A DNA stretch of 42,492 bases, from positions 1-42,492 of the forward strand of contig NZ_NCSQ01000033.1 of the NCBI RefSeq assembly GCF_002105465.1, in the 5' to 3' direction. Below the pieces are notes generated by a model. It did no database searches. It had not been told where the DNA came from and saw only the letters and a list, made by a program, of their open reading frames with translations. The translations under genes and the position numbers were made by a program. The DNA is from Aquidulcibacter paucihalophilus. GTDB taxonomy: Bacteria > Pseudomonadota > Alphaproteobacteria > Caulobacterales > Aquidulcibacteraceae. Shown in pieces: positions 34,832 through 42,359 of the stretch (positions are counted from its first letter, which is position 1; each line of letters begins with the position of its first letter).

Positions 34832-35913
34832 CTAATACCCGTCCCGAAACTTTCGACAGTTTGACTGGGCTCCGTTTTCTTTTGTCTATCTGGATTGCGG
34901 TCTTCCATTTAGGTGACATGTACGATCACGCAGGCTTTGGATCTTGGCCGATTATGAAGGCTGGCGTAGCGCGCGTGGATATATTCTTCGTTCTGTCTGG
35001 CTTTGTCTTGGCCCATATCTATTGGGCACGCAGTAAAGCGAAATTTCACTTTCCAACGTTTATGCGGGCCCGCTTTGCCCGGCTCTATCCATTACATCTT
35101 TTGGCGCTCGCCATTTTGGCAGGCTTGGTTTTGGCAGCCCATCTCGTCGGAAAAGGCGATGAAGCCCGCAATTTCACGACTCTCGGGCTCGTCGCTAACA
35201 TCTTCTTGTTGCAGGCTTGGGGCGTCCCGGGTGCGGGGGTTTGGAATTTTCCGGGCTGGACCATTAGTGCTGAATTTTTTGGCTATTTGCTGTTTCCCGC
35301 CTTTCTTTGGATCGCTGCAAAGCTGCGGCACCGGCCTTGGTTGTTCCTTTTCCTCAGTGTGGCGCTGGTCTTGCTGATTGATTTGGGATTTCGCCTTCTT
35401 CTCGGCCGTACCATGACGCAATCCACCGCTGATCTGGGCATTTTGCGCGGGGCTTCTGTCATTTTGGTCGGCGTGGCAGCTCGGGTTGTTTTTGAGACGT
35501 GGCACTTATCCTCGCGCAACGCGCTTCGGGTCTTGTTATTTGGAGCCTTGATCGCTGTCAGTGGAGCCTTTTTTGGTTTGACGACAGCTATGGTCGCTCT
35601 GGGGGGTGCACTTCTGGTGATTGGTCTAGCCGCGCGCGATGTCACAAAGCCCACGTCAGGTGTCGGCACCGGCCTAGACGCACCCCTCATGGTCAGGCTG
35701 GGCGGGTGGTCTTATGCGATCTTTATCCTGCATGTGCCCGTCTTTATGGCGACGCAGAATCTTGCAGGCGTTCTTGGCACACCAATACCCATCAATCTTC
35801 TCACGATTGTTGTTATGGTGGGGCTATTAATGCTGGTATCTGCGCTTGCCCATTATGTGATTGAGGAGCCCGCACGACTGTGGTTGCGAGGGTCTAGTCG
35901 GCGGGCTCAATAA
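34828..35913 (+). CDS. Acyltransferase family 3 (OafA/YrhL-like) membrane protein
   Basis: About 361 aa with roughly ten membrane helices. The N-terminal FDSLTGLRFLLSIWIAVFHLGDM with its helix-1 His, then RVDIFFVLSGFVLAHIYW, the RARFARLYPLHLLAL motif, and FPGWTISAEFFGYLLFP are hallmarks of the family. It transfers acyl groups to sugars or other surface molecules at the inner membrane. The start is uncertain: the frame is open from TTG 34693, but TTG 34828 places the first domain motif a dozen residues in. The 3' end overlaps the opposing VOC gene by 20 bp. Confidence 0.85.
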   Translation: MTNTRPETFDSLTGLRFLLSIWIAVFHLGDMYDHAGFGSWPIMKAGVARVDIFFVLSGFVLAHIYWARSKAKFHFPTFMRARFARLYPLHLLALAILAGLVLAAHLVGKGDEARNFTTLGLVANIFLLQAWGVPGAGVWNFPGWTISAEFFGYLLFPAFLWIAAKLRHRPWLFLFLSVALVLLIDLGFRLLLGRTMTQSTADLGILRGASVILVGVAARVVFETWHLSSRNALRVLLFGALIAVSGAFFGLTTAMVALGGALLVIGLAARDVTKPTSGVGTGLDAPLMVRLGGWSYAIFILHVPVFMATQNLAGVLGTPIPINLLTIVVMVGLLMLVSALAHYVIEEPARLWLRGSSRRAQ

Positions 35914-36283
35914 GGTCCCAACCATTGCCATAACAATCTTCAAACACCACGACTTTCCCATAGGCTTCATGCCGTGGCGCTTCCCGAAACACCACACCCG
36001 CCTCGACCATGGTGGCATAATCCTCGTCAAACCGGTCTGTCTGCAGGAAGAAACCGACCCGCCCGCCCATTTGTCGACCGATCAAGGCGGTCTGCTCTGA
36101 TCCGGACGCTTTGGCCAGAATGATGCGTGTTTGGGCTTCACGGCTTGGGGCGACCACGACCCACCGTTTGCCCCCACCCATGGGGGTATCGACGATCAGC
36201 TCAAAGCCAAGCTTGGAACGGTACCAAGCAATGGCTTCATCATAGTCTGCAACCAGAATCGAAATCGCCGATAAAAACGCCAT
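35894..36283 (-). CDS. VOC-family (glyoxalase/dioxygenase-like) protein
   Basis: 129 aa, two beta-alpha-beta-beta-beta units: AFLSAISILVADYDEAIAWYRSKLGFELIVDTPMGGGKRWVVVAPS and VGFFLQTDRFDEDYATMVEAGVVFREAPRHEAYGKVVVFEDCYGNGWDLIEP. This is the glyoxalase/bleomycin-resistance fold; it lacks a function I can name. Start at ATG 36283 from a perfect AGGAGGT. It follows the SDR gene by 20 bp on the same strand. Confidence 0.88.
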   Translation of the reverse strand: MAFLSAISILVADYDEAIAWYRSKLGFELIVDTPMGGGKRWVVVAPSREAQTRIILAKASGSEQTALIGRQMGGRVGFFLQTDRFDEDYATMVEAGVVFREAPRHEAYGKVVVFEDCYGNGWDLIEPAD

Positions 36284-36303
36284 GGAACCTCCTAAGTCGA
36301 TGA

Positions 36304-37146
36304 TTAGTGAGGCTCTTCTCCGCCCGACACATTCATGCTTTCGCCGGTAATATACACAGCATCGGCACTGCACAGGAAGGCCACCGCGGCAGCCGTATCT
36401 TCAGGCAGCCCAGGCCGTCCCAAGGGAATGCGCGCCGCCATGGCTTTCAGATAATCTTCGACAGAGGCCGCCCCCACGACTTTCGAAAAATACTCATTTT
36501 GCCAAGCCCCAAGGCCTGTTGTCACATGGTTGGGGCAGACATTGTTCACGGTGATTTGGTGGGCACCCAATTCAACTGCGGCTGAGCGTGCCAATCCAAC
36601 TAAGCCATGTTTGGAAGAGGTATAGGCTTGGGCATGTGGGAAGCCAGACTTTGCCGCTTGGCTGGCTATATTGATAATGCGCCCGCCTTTCCCGGCTGCA
36701 ATCATCCGCTTGGCTGCGGCTTGAATGCCAAAGAAGCAGCCCTTCAGATTTACATCGATCACGGCGTCCCAGTCGCCCTCGGTCACATCCAGAAGTGGCT
36801 TCATAATATAGCCAATCCCAGCATTATTGACCCAGATGTCTAGGCTGCCGAAGGTGTCCACCGCATGCTGGGCCAAAGCATCGACCTCAGAAGGGACGCG
36901 TACGTCGCAGGCCTTGGTTGTAACGCCAACACCAAAGGCGGCGATCTCCTTTGCGATCTCGGCCATCTCGTCTTCCTGGCCTACATGTTGAGCCGCGGTA
37001 GCCGCATCGCGCGCCCGGCCTATATCGGAAAGGACGATGTTTGCGCCCTCAGCGGCCAGTCGACGCACAATAGCTTCACCTAAGCCTTTGCGTCGTCCAG
37101 ACCCCGTGACAACCGCTGTTTTGCCTAAGAAACGCTTGTCTGCCAT
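36304..37146 (-). CDS. SDR-family oxidoreductase
   Basis: 280 aa classical SDR. Cofactor motif VTGSGRRKGLGEA (with an insertion typical of some subfamilies), CDVRVPSEV, WVNNAGIGY, catalytic Ser in NIASQAA and YTSSK (Tyr/Lys) are present, ending ESMNVSGGEEPH. Substrate unknown. Start ATG 37146 from GGAG 7 nt upstream. Probably one operon with the VOC gene downstream; the methyltransferase gene is divergent. Confidence 0.9.
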   Translation of the reverse strand: MADKRFLGKTAVVTGSGRRKGLGEAIVRRLAAEGANIVLSDIGRARDAATAAQHVGQEDEMAEIAKEIAAFGVGVTTKACDVRVPSEVDALAQHAVDTFGSLDIWVNNAGIGYIMKPLLDVTEGDWDAVIDVNLKGCFFGIQAAAKRMIAAGKGGRIINIASQAAKSGFPHAQAYTSSKHGLVGLARSAAVELGAHQITVNNVCPNHVTTGLGAWQNEYFSKVVGAASVEDYLKAMAARIPLGRPGLPEDTAAAVAFLCSADAVYITGESMNVSGGEEPH

Positions 37147-37258
37147 AGTGATCTCCGAAAAAATGTTGTGCGACAGGTTGCCACGCTCTTTTCATCTGGC
37201 AATAGGTATATCATTTAGAACGGAAATGGCCACAGCGTGTGGCTCGGGAGATGTGAGC

Positions 37259-38494
37259 ATGTCCAGTCTTGTCAGCGATAAGCCCAAAGCACAGCCTGCG
37301 CGTCCCTATGACGGCCCACCAGATTACCGCGTTGTCGGCCAGCATGGCATGTATCCTCAGCTGAGCCATGATGAGATTTCGCGCTTCAATTTCTTGGCGC
37401 ATGTGAATCGGCATTTGTCGACGCAGATTATGCCGGGCGTCAAAGAAGCCTTTGATGCACGCGTTGAGCCCAAGTTTATGGCGACCCAAGGGCGCGGCTT
37501 CAAAGATCGCCATGAAGTTCGCAAAGCGCTTCTCAAGGATCCCATGTTCCAATGGTGGAGTGCGCTTCGTCGAGCCACGATGGAAACCCGCCAACAGGCT
37601 GGTCGCTGGGTGACGTTGCGCCAAGCTGACCACTTGAACGCCAAAGCCAAGGCCCTGACCGAACATGATCAGCGCCTAAAGCTGAAACCAGACTTACCTT
37701 TGCCCCGCTATGTTGAGGCGATTGACCACCATTGTATGCCCGGCAGCTATCATACTGAGCTTGCTGAAGGCGATGTCACCGGGCCCTGTAATTATGATAT
37801 TGGCATTTTTGCCACCACGGGCGGCATGTTGGGTCGCTATAATGATGGCGGTGGTCAAGCGATTGCGGCTTGGGTCAAAGAGGCCCTGCCTGATTTAAAG
37901 CCCCAGCGGATCCTCGATATTGGTGCAGGCCTTGGCCATAATGTAGTACCGATTGCACAGGCCTTTCCAGAGGCAGAGGTCGTCGCTGTTGATGTGGGTG
38001 CACCGATGCTGCGCTACGGTTTGGCGCGGGCTAAGACCATGGGCGTCGAGAATATCACCTTTGTGCAAGGCGATGTCAGCGACCTATCGGATTTAGCCGA
38101 CGAGAGCTTTGACATGATCCATTCGTGCATGTTTCTGCATGAGACTTCCTATGCCTCCATGCCGAAGATTTTTGCGGAAACCCATCGCTTATTAAAGCCG
38201 GGCGGGATCGTCTTCCATGTGGAGCAGCCGCAATACACCCCGGAAATGCCTTTGTTTGAGCAGGCGATGCGCGACTGGGACGCTTTCTATAATAACGAGC
38301 CATTCTGGACCAAGATGCATGAGGTCGACCTCGATAGCTGGATGGTGGCAGCGGGTTTTGCCCCCGACAAATTGATCCATGGTGGCGTGGCTGCTGTGGT
38401 TGATCCAGACGTATTCCCGCAGGCGGCGCAAGACACAAAGCAGGAAGATTATGGCCGTAAAGCCGCTTGGCATGTCGTGGGAGCGGTAAAATGA
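37259..38494 (+). CDS. Class I SAM-dependent methyltransferase with N-terminal extension
   Basis: 411 aa. A ~200-residue N-terminal region of no recognised family (rich in helix, with LKLKPDLPLPRYVEAIDHHCMPGSYHTELAEGDVTGPCNYDIGIFATTGGMLGRYNDGGG just before the fold) precedes a Rossmann methyltransferase domain. SAM-binding motif ILDIGAGLG (218-226), VVAVDVGAPML and FDMIHSCMFLHET are clear. Substrate unknown. I start at ATG 37259 from GGGAG 8 nt upstream; the frame runs much further up without support. It overlaps the next gene by 4 bp (ATGA). Confidence 0.85.
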   Translation: MSSLVSDKPKAQPARPYDGPPDYRVVGQHGMYPQLSHDEISRFNFLAHVNRHLSTQIMPGVKEAFDARVEPKFMATQGRGFKDRHEVRKALLKDPMFQWWSALRRATMETRQQAGRWVTLRQADHLNAKAKALTEHDQRLKLKPDLPLPRYVEAIDHHCMPGSYHTELAEGDVTGPCNYDIGIFATTGGMLGRYNDGGGQAIAAWVKEALPDLKPQRILDIGAGLGHNVVPIAQAFPEAEVVAVDVGAPMLRYGLARAKTMGVENITFVQGDVSDLSDLADESFDMIHSCMFLHETSYASMPKIFAETHRLLKPGGIVFHVEQPQYTPEMPLFEQAMRDWDAFYNNEPFWTKMHEVDLDSWMVAAGFAPDKLIHGGVAAVVDPDVFPQAAQDTKQEDYGRKAAWHVVGAVK

Positions 38495-38844
38495 GCAAGA
38501 TTGATCCCCTTGTCCTCGCTGGCGCCAAGTCAAAGGGTAAGCGGCCGTACTTTTTGGATACCGATGTCGAGCGCCTGACCAATATCGTTTTGGTGCTGGC
38601 CCAAGAATTGGCCGTTGTGCGCGAGCGGACCGACACATTAGAACGATTGTTGGAGCAATCGGGTGTGCTTACGCGCCAAGAAATTGAAACCTTTACACCA
38701 ACCAAGCAGCAGGCTGACGAGCGTGGGGCTTGGACACAGGAATATCTTGCCCGCGTCTTCCGAGTCCTGCAGCAGGAGCGGGAGGCTTTGCAGGCGCAAG
38801 AGGCGTCGAGCGAAGAAGTCGCAGACGAATTGGCGAAGGTTTAA
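38491..38844 (+). CDS. Small helical/coiled-coil protein, partner of methyltransferase
   Basis: 117 aa, not recognised. Long heptad-like helices (ERLTNIVLVLAQELAVVRERTDTLERLLEQSG and EYLARVFRVLQQEREALQAQEASSEEVADELAKV) suggest a coiled coil. No signal peptide or membrane segment. Its ATG overlaps the methyltransferase stop, so it is made with it and may bind it. Confidence 0.7.
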   Translation: MSKIDPLVLAGAKSKGKRPYFLDTDVERLTNIVLVLAQELAVVRERTDTLERLLEQSGVLTRQEIETFTPTKQQADERGAWTQEYLARVFRVLQQEREALQAQEASSEEVADELAKV

Positions 38845-38851
38845 GTATGGC

Positions 38852-39379
38852 TCAGAAGCGGAGTTGTACCACCAGCGTGGTCGCCCAAATCAGAGCGGCG
38901 ATGTTTGGATAAAAGGTCGCAACAAAGCCAAAGGTCCGATAGATCGGATTGATCGAATAGCCGATCCAATAAATGATACGCGCCAGAATAAAGAGGGTCA
39001 CCAGCACCGGTAGAATGGGCAGAAGGCTGGTAGGCAGCGTAGTTGCCAAGGCTAGATGCGCTGTCGCCAGCAGTAGGAATTGCTCCAGCGTATTGCGCTG
39101 GATGCGCACCTGTACGGCTAAGCGCTCAGCCTGATCATTCCCATCGATCACATCGCTGGCCAATGGACGAGCTCCGGCAATGAAGCCAATCATCGCCAAT
39201 AAGGTCAAAATCGCAAAGAGCTGGTTTTGCAGCGCAAAGCCGATCCGGTTGGCCAAATCATCGGTGACTGGGCCCGCAAACAGCCCTGACTGGAAAGCAA
39301 CATAGGTAAAGGCGATCTGGCAAGGCACTGAGATCAAGATTTGCAGGCCGATTAGGCCCTGTTGTTGCCTTAAGATCAT
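38852..39379 (-). CDS. MAPEG-family membrane protein
   Basis: 175 aa with about four membrane helices. The signature VQVRIQRNTLEQFLLLATAHLALA, then VLVTLFILARIIYWIGYSINPIYRTFGF, is that of the MAPEG family (membrane-associated eicosanoid/glutathione metabolism proteins). Bacterial members include glutathione transferases. Start at ATG 39379, 7 nt after GGGGAG; an ATG five codons earlier is in frame but has a poorer site. It is the last gene of a minus-strand run with the two tautomerase-like genes. Confidence 0.83.
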   Translation of the reverse strand: MILRQQQGLIGLQILISVPCQIAFTYVAFQSGLFAGPVTDDLANRIGFALQNQLFAILTLLAMIGFIAGARPLASDVIDGNDQAERLAVQVRIQRNTLEQFLLLATAHLALATTLPTSLLPILPVLVTLFILARIIYWIGYSINPIYRTFGFVATFYPNIAALIWATTLVVQLRF

Positions 39380-39468
39380 GTTTTTGCTCCCCATTCATCT
39401 TCAAAGAGGCTGGTGACCGCCGCCGAAAGCCCAAGGCATAGAAGCTTTGGCCACCAGAATACCCCGTT

Positions 39469-39759
39469 TCAGCCTTGCTTGCCCTCTCGATGGCGGCTGT
39501 AAACATGCACCCAGACTGCTGAATTCACCCGAAGGCTTCCAGTGATTTTCGCGATCGCCTCTGTGATACGCACGATCTGGTTTTGTGCAGCCACACTCTG
39601 AAAGGGCGTATCGAGGTCAATCCGTAGGGTGAGAGGGAAGGGCGAGGTGACGGCGGCTTGGCCCTGTTCCAGTGGCAAACTGACCAGAACGCTTGCCACC
39701 AACCCTTGGGCGAGCAAGCCACGACGGCTGATCTCAGTGGGAGGGAGAGGATGGCCCAT
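39469..39759 (-). CDS. Exported tautomerase-like small protein
   Basis: 96 aa. A twin-arginine-type signal (SRRGLLAQGLVASVLVSLPLEQGQAA) suggests export, with cleavage near residue 35. The mature part (FPLTLRIDLDTPFQSVAAQNQIVRITEAIAKITGSLRVNSAVWVHVYS) has the beta-alpha-beta pattern of 4-oxalocrotonate tautomerases and resembles the next gene's product. After cleavage no Pro would be at the N-terminus, so it probably lacks the usual catalytic base. AAGGAG 6 nt upstream supports the start. Part of the tautomerase-MAPEG run. Confidence 0.6.
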   Translation of the reverse strand: MGHPLPPTEISRRGLLAQGLVASVLVSLPLEQGQAAVTSPFPLTLRIDLDTPFQSVAAQNQIVRITEAIAKITGSLRVNSAVWVHVYSRHREGKQG

Positions 39760-39768
39760 AATGGCTCC

Positions 39769-39990
39769 TTATTTCGGGGCCAAGGCCGCTTTCATCATAT
39801 CGAGCGTCAGCGCACGACCGCCCATACCCCAACCGCCATCGGGCACCTCATTGATATGGACCCAAGTGAACTGGCGAGCGGCAGGAATGCCTTCAGCTGT
39901 CACACTGGCATCGGTGACCAGTTCAATCATTTTGGCTTTGGTCGCGGCGTCGAGCGAACCGGCGGGAACGGAAATTTGAATGAGGGGCAT
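39769..39990 (-). CDS. Tautomerase family protein (4-oxalocrotonate tautomerase-like)
   Basis: 73 aa. MPLIQISVPAGSLDAATKAKMIELVTDASVTAEGIPAARQFTWVHINEVPDGGWGMGGRALT: Pro2 becomes the N-terminal catalytic base after Met removal, and the size fits the tautomerase superfamily. Substrate unknown. First gene of the minus-strand run, driven by the operator-bearing promoter at 40028-40069. Confidence 0.88.
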   Translation of the reverse strand: MPLIQISVPAGSLDAATKAKMIELVTDASVTAEGIPAARQFTWVHINEVPDGGWGMGGRALTLDMMKAALAPK

Positions 39991-40027
39991 GTGTTGATCC
40001 CTAGAACTAAAACCTAGACAGAATGTC

Positions 40028-40069
40028 TATGGTGATCACCATAATATGGTGATCAGTATAATTTGTCAA
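40028..40069 (-). promoter_or_regulatory. Promoter with two TetR operators for tautomerase operon
   Basis: On the minus strand a -35 TTGACA (40064-40069) and a -10 TATTAT (40041-40046) are 17 bp apart. Operator copy one, TATGGTGATCACCATA (40028-40043), is a perfect 16-bp palindrome overlapping the -10. Copy two, TATGGTGATCAGTATA (40045-40060), fills the spacer. Their centres are 17 bp apart. Confidence 0.65.
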
Positions 40070-40143
40070 ATGGCTTAAGCTGAAGATCCATGTCTCTAAA
40101 CACTTTACTGTTTTTATTGACTTTTTACTCTTTTTTGGTCTGC

Positions 40144-40740
40144 TCAGACAGAGTGACCCGACTGGTGACGGGCATCAACCATATTTGCAAAGAGGTCTGC
40201 GACTGCCTCAAAAGGGGCGGCCGAGCCTTGTACGCGGGCCAGCGTCCGTGCGCCCTCAAGGGCAGCAAGCAGTGCAGAGGCGAGCTTGTCTGCTTCTCTA
40301 ACGGATAGGCCGCGGGCGCTAAGTTGGCTGGCTAGGGCTTCCTGCCATTGCGTAAAGCCCGCTTGCAAGCGCGCGGCCAGAGCAGGGTCTTCAAGGGCTT
40401 TATCCATGGCAATATTGGCCATGGCACAGCCAAGTTGGAACCCACTTTGGGCCATCTCTGCCCCAAGCCCGGCGCAAACCGCTCGGATATAATGGCCTGC
40501 ATCGTTTGGCTGGTCTTTTCCGGCATGTTTGAGAAAGCTTGCGCCAGCCGCGCAATAGCGATCCAATACTTGCAGGGCGAGTTCGGCTTTGCCGTCTGGA
40601 AACAGATAATAGAACGAGCCTTTCGGCGAGCCACTTTCAGCGATGATCTGGGCAAGGCCAGTCGCAGAATAGCCTTGTTGACGGAATAAGCGTTCGGCGG
40701 TCGCGACGGCCAAATTGCGCGAATGTTCTGAATTTCCCAT
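40144..40740 (-). CDS. TetR/AcrR-family transcriptional repressor
   Basis: 198 aa. The N-terminal HTH (about 8-55: NLAVATAERLFRQQGYSATGLAQIIAESGSPKGSFYYLFPDGKAELALQVL) is classical TetR; the C-terminal ligand domain follows the LmrA/YxaF-like pattern. It should repress its targets until a ligand binds. It is divergent from the alcohol dehydrogenase gene, and the same palindrome occurs in that gap and twice in the tautomerase promoter, so it probably controls both. A weak Shine-Dalgarno precedes the ATG. Confidence 0.9.
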   Translation of the reverse strand: MGNSEHSRNLAVATAERLFRQQGYSATGLAQIIAESGSPKGSFYYLFPDGKAELALQVLDRYCAAGASFLKHAGKDQPNDAGHYIRAVCAGLGAEMAQSGFQLGCAMANIAMDKALEDPALAARLQAGFTQWQEALASQLSARGLSVREADKLASALLAALEGARTLARVQGSAAPFEAVADLFANMVDARHQSGHSV

Positions 40741-40786
40741 AAACTATCCGATTGCACATCCTGATTGACATCGCCAGTCTCTGAAT

Positions 40787-40802
40787 TATGGTGATCGTCA
40801 TA
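40787..40802 (+). promoter_or_regulatory. TetR operator in TetR-ADH intergenic region
   Basis: TATGGTGATCGTCATA, third copy of the palindrome seen at 40028-40060. It overlaps the likely -10 (TATGGT, 40787-40792) of the alcohol dehydrogenase promoter, whose -35 is TTGACA at 40765-40770, and it ends 4 nt before the GGAG ribosome site. Confidence 0.6.
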
Positions 40803-40815
40803 AAAGGAGTCAAGC

Positions 40816-41853
40816 ATGCGTGCTCTCATTTTCCTCAAGCCTGGCCATCTGATGTGGCAAGAGCAACCCGAATTGACGCTGCAGGGTCCGCGAGATGCCA
40901 TTGTGCGACCGATTGCGGCGACCACATGTGATCTTGACCGCCTGATTATTCGTGGAGAGGCACCGTTTCGCGGCCCATTCGCGATCGGGCATGAGTGTGT
41001 GGCCGAAGTGGTCTCGGTCGGTGATGCCGTGGCCAAGGTCAAGCGGGGCGACATTGTGATTGTCAATTGGCATATCTCGTGCGCCCATTGCGACCGCTGC
41101 CATGATGGGCGCCCCAATGCCTGTCGTACCCATCAAAAGGGGGCCATGTATGGGTTACCCGGGCTAGGCGATTGGGGCGGAACTTTTTCGGAATCCCTGC
41201 ATGTGGTCGAGGCGGATTTTGCCTTGACCAAAGTGCCAGCTCATGTGTCGCCTGAGCTGGTTGCAAGTGGTGCCGACAACTTGCCCTTTGCGTTTGAATT
41301 CACCGTTCCGCACCTGCGCCAAACCCCGGGCGCAGACGTGCTGGTGATGGGCGGTTGCGGGTCGATTGCGCTCTATGCGGTTATGTTTGCTCGGGCCGCA
41401 GGGGCTGGACGCGTTGTTTATCGGGATGAGGACCCTCACCGTCTTGACGTCGCCGCCAGATTGGGTGCGGAAGTCATCGAAGGTCCTCCGCCGCGCCAAG
41501 CTGGCAGCTTTCCCATCGTCGTGGATGCCAGCGCCCATGCAGCTTCGCTTCTCTGTGCACTTCGGTCGGTTGAGCCAGAGGGGATTGTGTCGTCAGTTGG
41601 CGGCCATTTCGCTGATGTGTCCATGCCCTTGTTCGACATGTATCGCACAGGGGTCCGGTTCTACACCGGTCGTGGACGCGGCGGGCCCAATGTGGCCGAG
41701 ACCCTCGATTGGGTGGCCCGTGGCCTCGTTGACCCCAGTCCTGTCACGTCTGAAATCGCCCCCTTCGAAGATGCGCCGACGGTCTTGGCAGAACCCAGTC
41801 TCAAACCGATTTTGACCCGACCTGCCCTTTATGGCGGGGGCAAACTAGATTAG
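40816..41853 (+). CDS. Zinc-dependent alcohol dehydrogenase (MDR family)
   Basis: 345 aa medium-chain dehydrogenase. Catalytic zinc ligands Cys38, His59 and Glu60 (TTCD, GHE) and the structural zinc cysteines 89, 92, 95 and 103 (CAHCDRCHDGRPNAC) are present. The cofactor-binding region is VLVMGGCGSIALYAVMFARAAGAGRVVYRDED. It oxidises an alcohol or reduces an aldehyde with NAD(P); substrate unknown. Start from AAGGAG 8 nt upstream. Divergent from the TetR gene and probably its target. Its stop overlaps the opposing VOC lipoprotein gene by 4 bp. Confidence 0.9.
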   Translation: MRALIFLKPGHLMWQEQPELTLQGPRDAIVRPIAATTCDLDRLIIRGEAPFRGPFAIGHECVAEVVSVGDAVAKVKRGDIVIVNWHISCAHCDRCHDGRPNACRTHQKGAMYGLPGLGDWGGTFSESLHVVEADFALTKVPAHVSPELVASGADNLPFAFEFTVPHLRQTPGADVLVMGGCGSIALYAVMFARAAGAGRVVYRDEDPHRLDVAARLGAEVIEGPPPRQAGSFPIVVDASAHAASLLCALRSVEPEGIVSSVGGHFADVSMPLFDMYRTGVRFYTGRGRGGPNVAETLDWVARGLVDPSPVTSEIAPFEDAPTVLAEPSLKPILTRPALYGGGKLD

Positions 41854-42359
41854 TCAGCTAAAGCGTTAAGTGCGAGGCGATTTCCTTCGCTATCTTCAAT
41901 CTCGGCAACATAGCCGCCAGCACCGATATGCTTCTTTGGGTAGAGGATTTTACTTCCCCGCGCGAGCGCACGTTCAAGCACGGGGTCAATGTCGGCGACA
42001 TCAAAATAGACGATGGTTCCGGTCTTGGATGGGACATAGACGTCACCCTTTGCTAGGGCGCCACTCGCGCCGGGTCTACCATCGGCGCGGGGGAAGAAGG
42101 CCATTTCATAGCCATCGACAGTTTCCCGATTAAGTTTCAGTCCAAGAACGGCTTCATAAAAAGCAATGGCGCGGTCCATGTCGGTGACCGGGATTTCGAA
42201 ATGATAGACCGGATTGGCCATGGCTTGGGGCTCCTGCAGTAAGGGTGAGGATCCCGCTGGGCTGGTTTGGCTTTGTTGACAGGCTGCAAGGGCCAGAAGG
42301 CAAAACCCTAACGGGCCCATCCAGGCTGCTCTTGCGAAGGGCGGCGGGATTTTGAACAT
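41850..42359 (-). CDS. VOC-family protein with lipoprotein signal
   Basis: 169 aa. From ATG 42359 a signal with lipobox LAAC (Cys27 in FCLLALAACQQS) and a Ser/Pro/Gln linker precede one VOC domain (MANPVYHFEIPVTDMDRAIAFYEAVLGLKLNRETVDGYEMAFFP ... TIVYFDVADIDPVLERALARGSKILYPKKHIGAGGYVAEIEDSEGNRLALNAL). This would place a glyoxalase-fold protein on a membrane, which is uncommon. A second ATG at 42221 (MANPVY) with AGGAG 9 nt before it would give a 123-aa cytosolic form. The family is clear; the ligand is not. Confidence 0.8.
   Translation of the reverse strand: MFKIPPPFARAAWMGPLGFCLLALAACQQSQTSPAGSSPLLQEPQAMANPVYHFEIPVTDMDRAIAFYEAVLGLKLNRETVDGYEMAFFPRADGRPGASGALAKGDVYVPSKTGTIVYFDVADIDPVLERALARGSKILYPKKHIGAGGYVAEIEDSEGNRLALNALAD

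Noticed and set aside
40332..41117. 261-codon minus-strand frame across the TetR-ADH gap
   Set aside because: Overlaps TetR in another frame and ADH antisense; both of those have clear family motifs.
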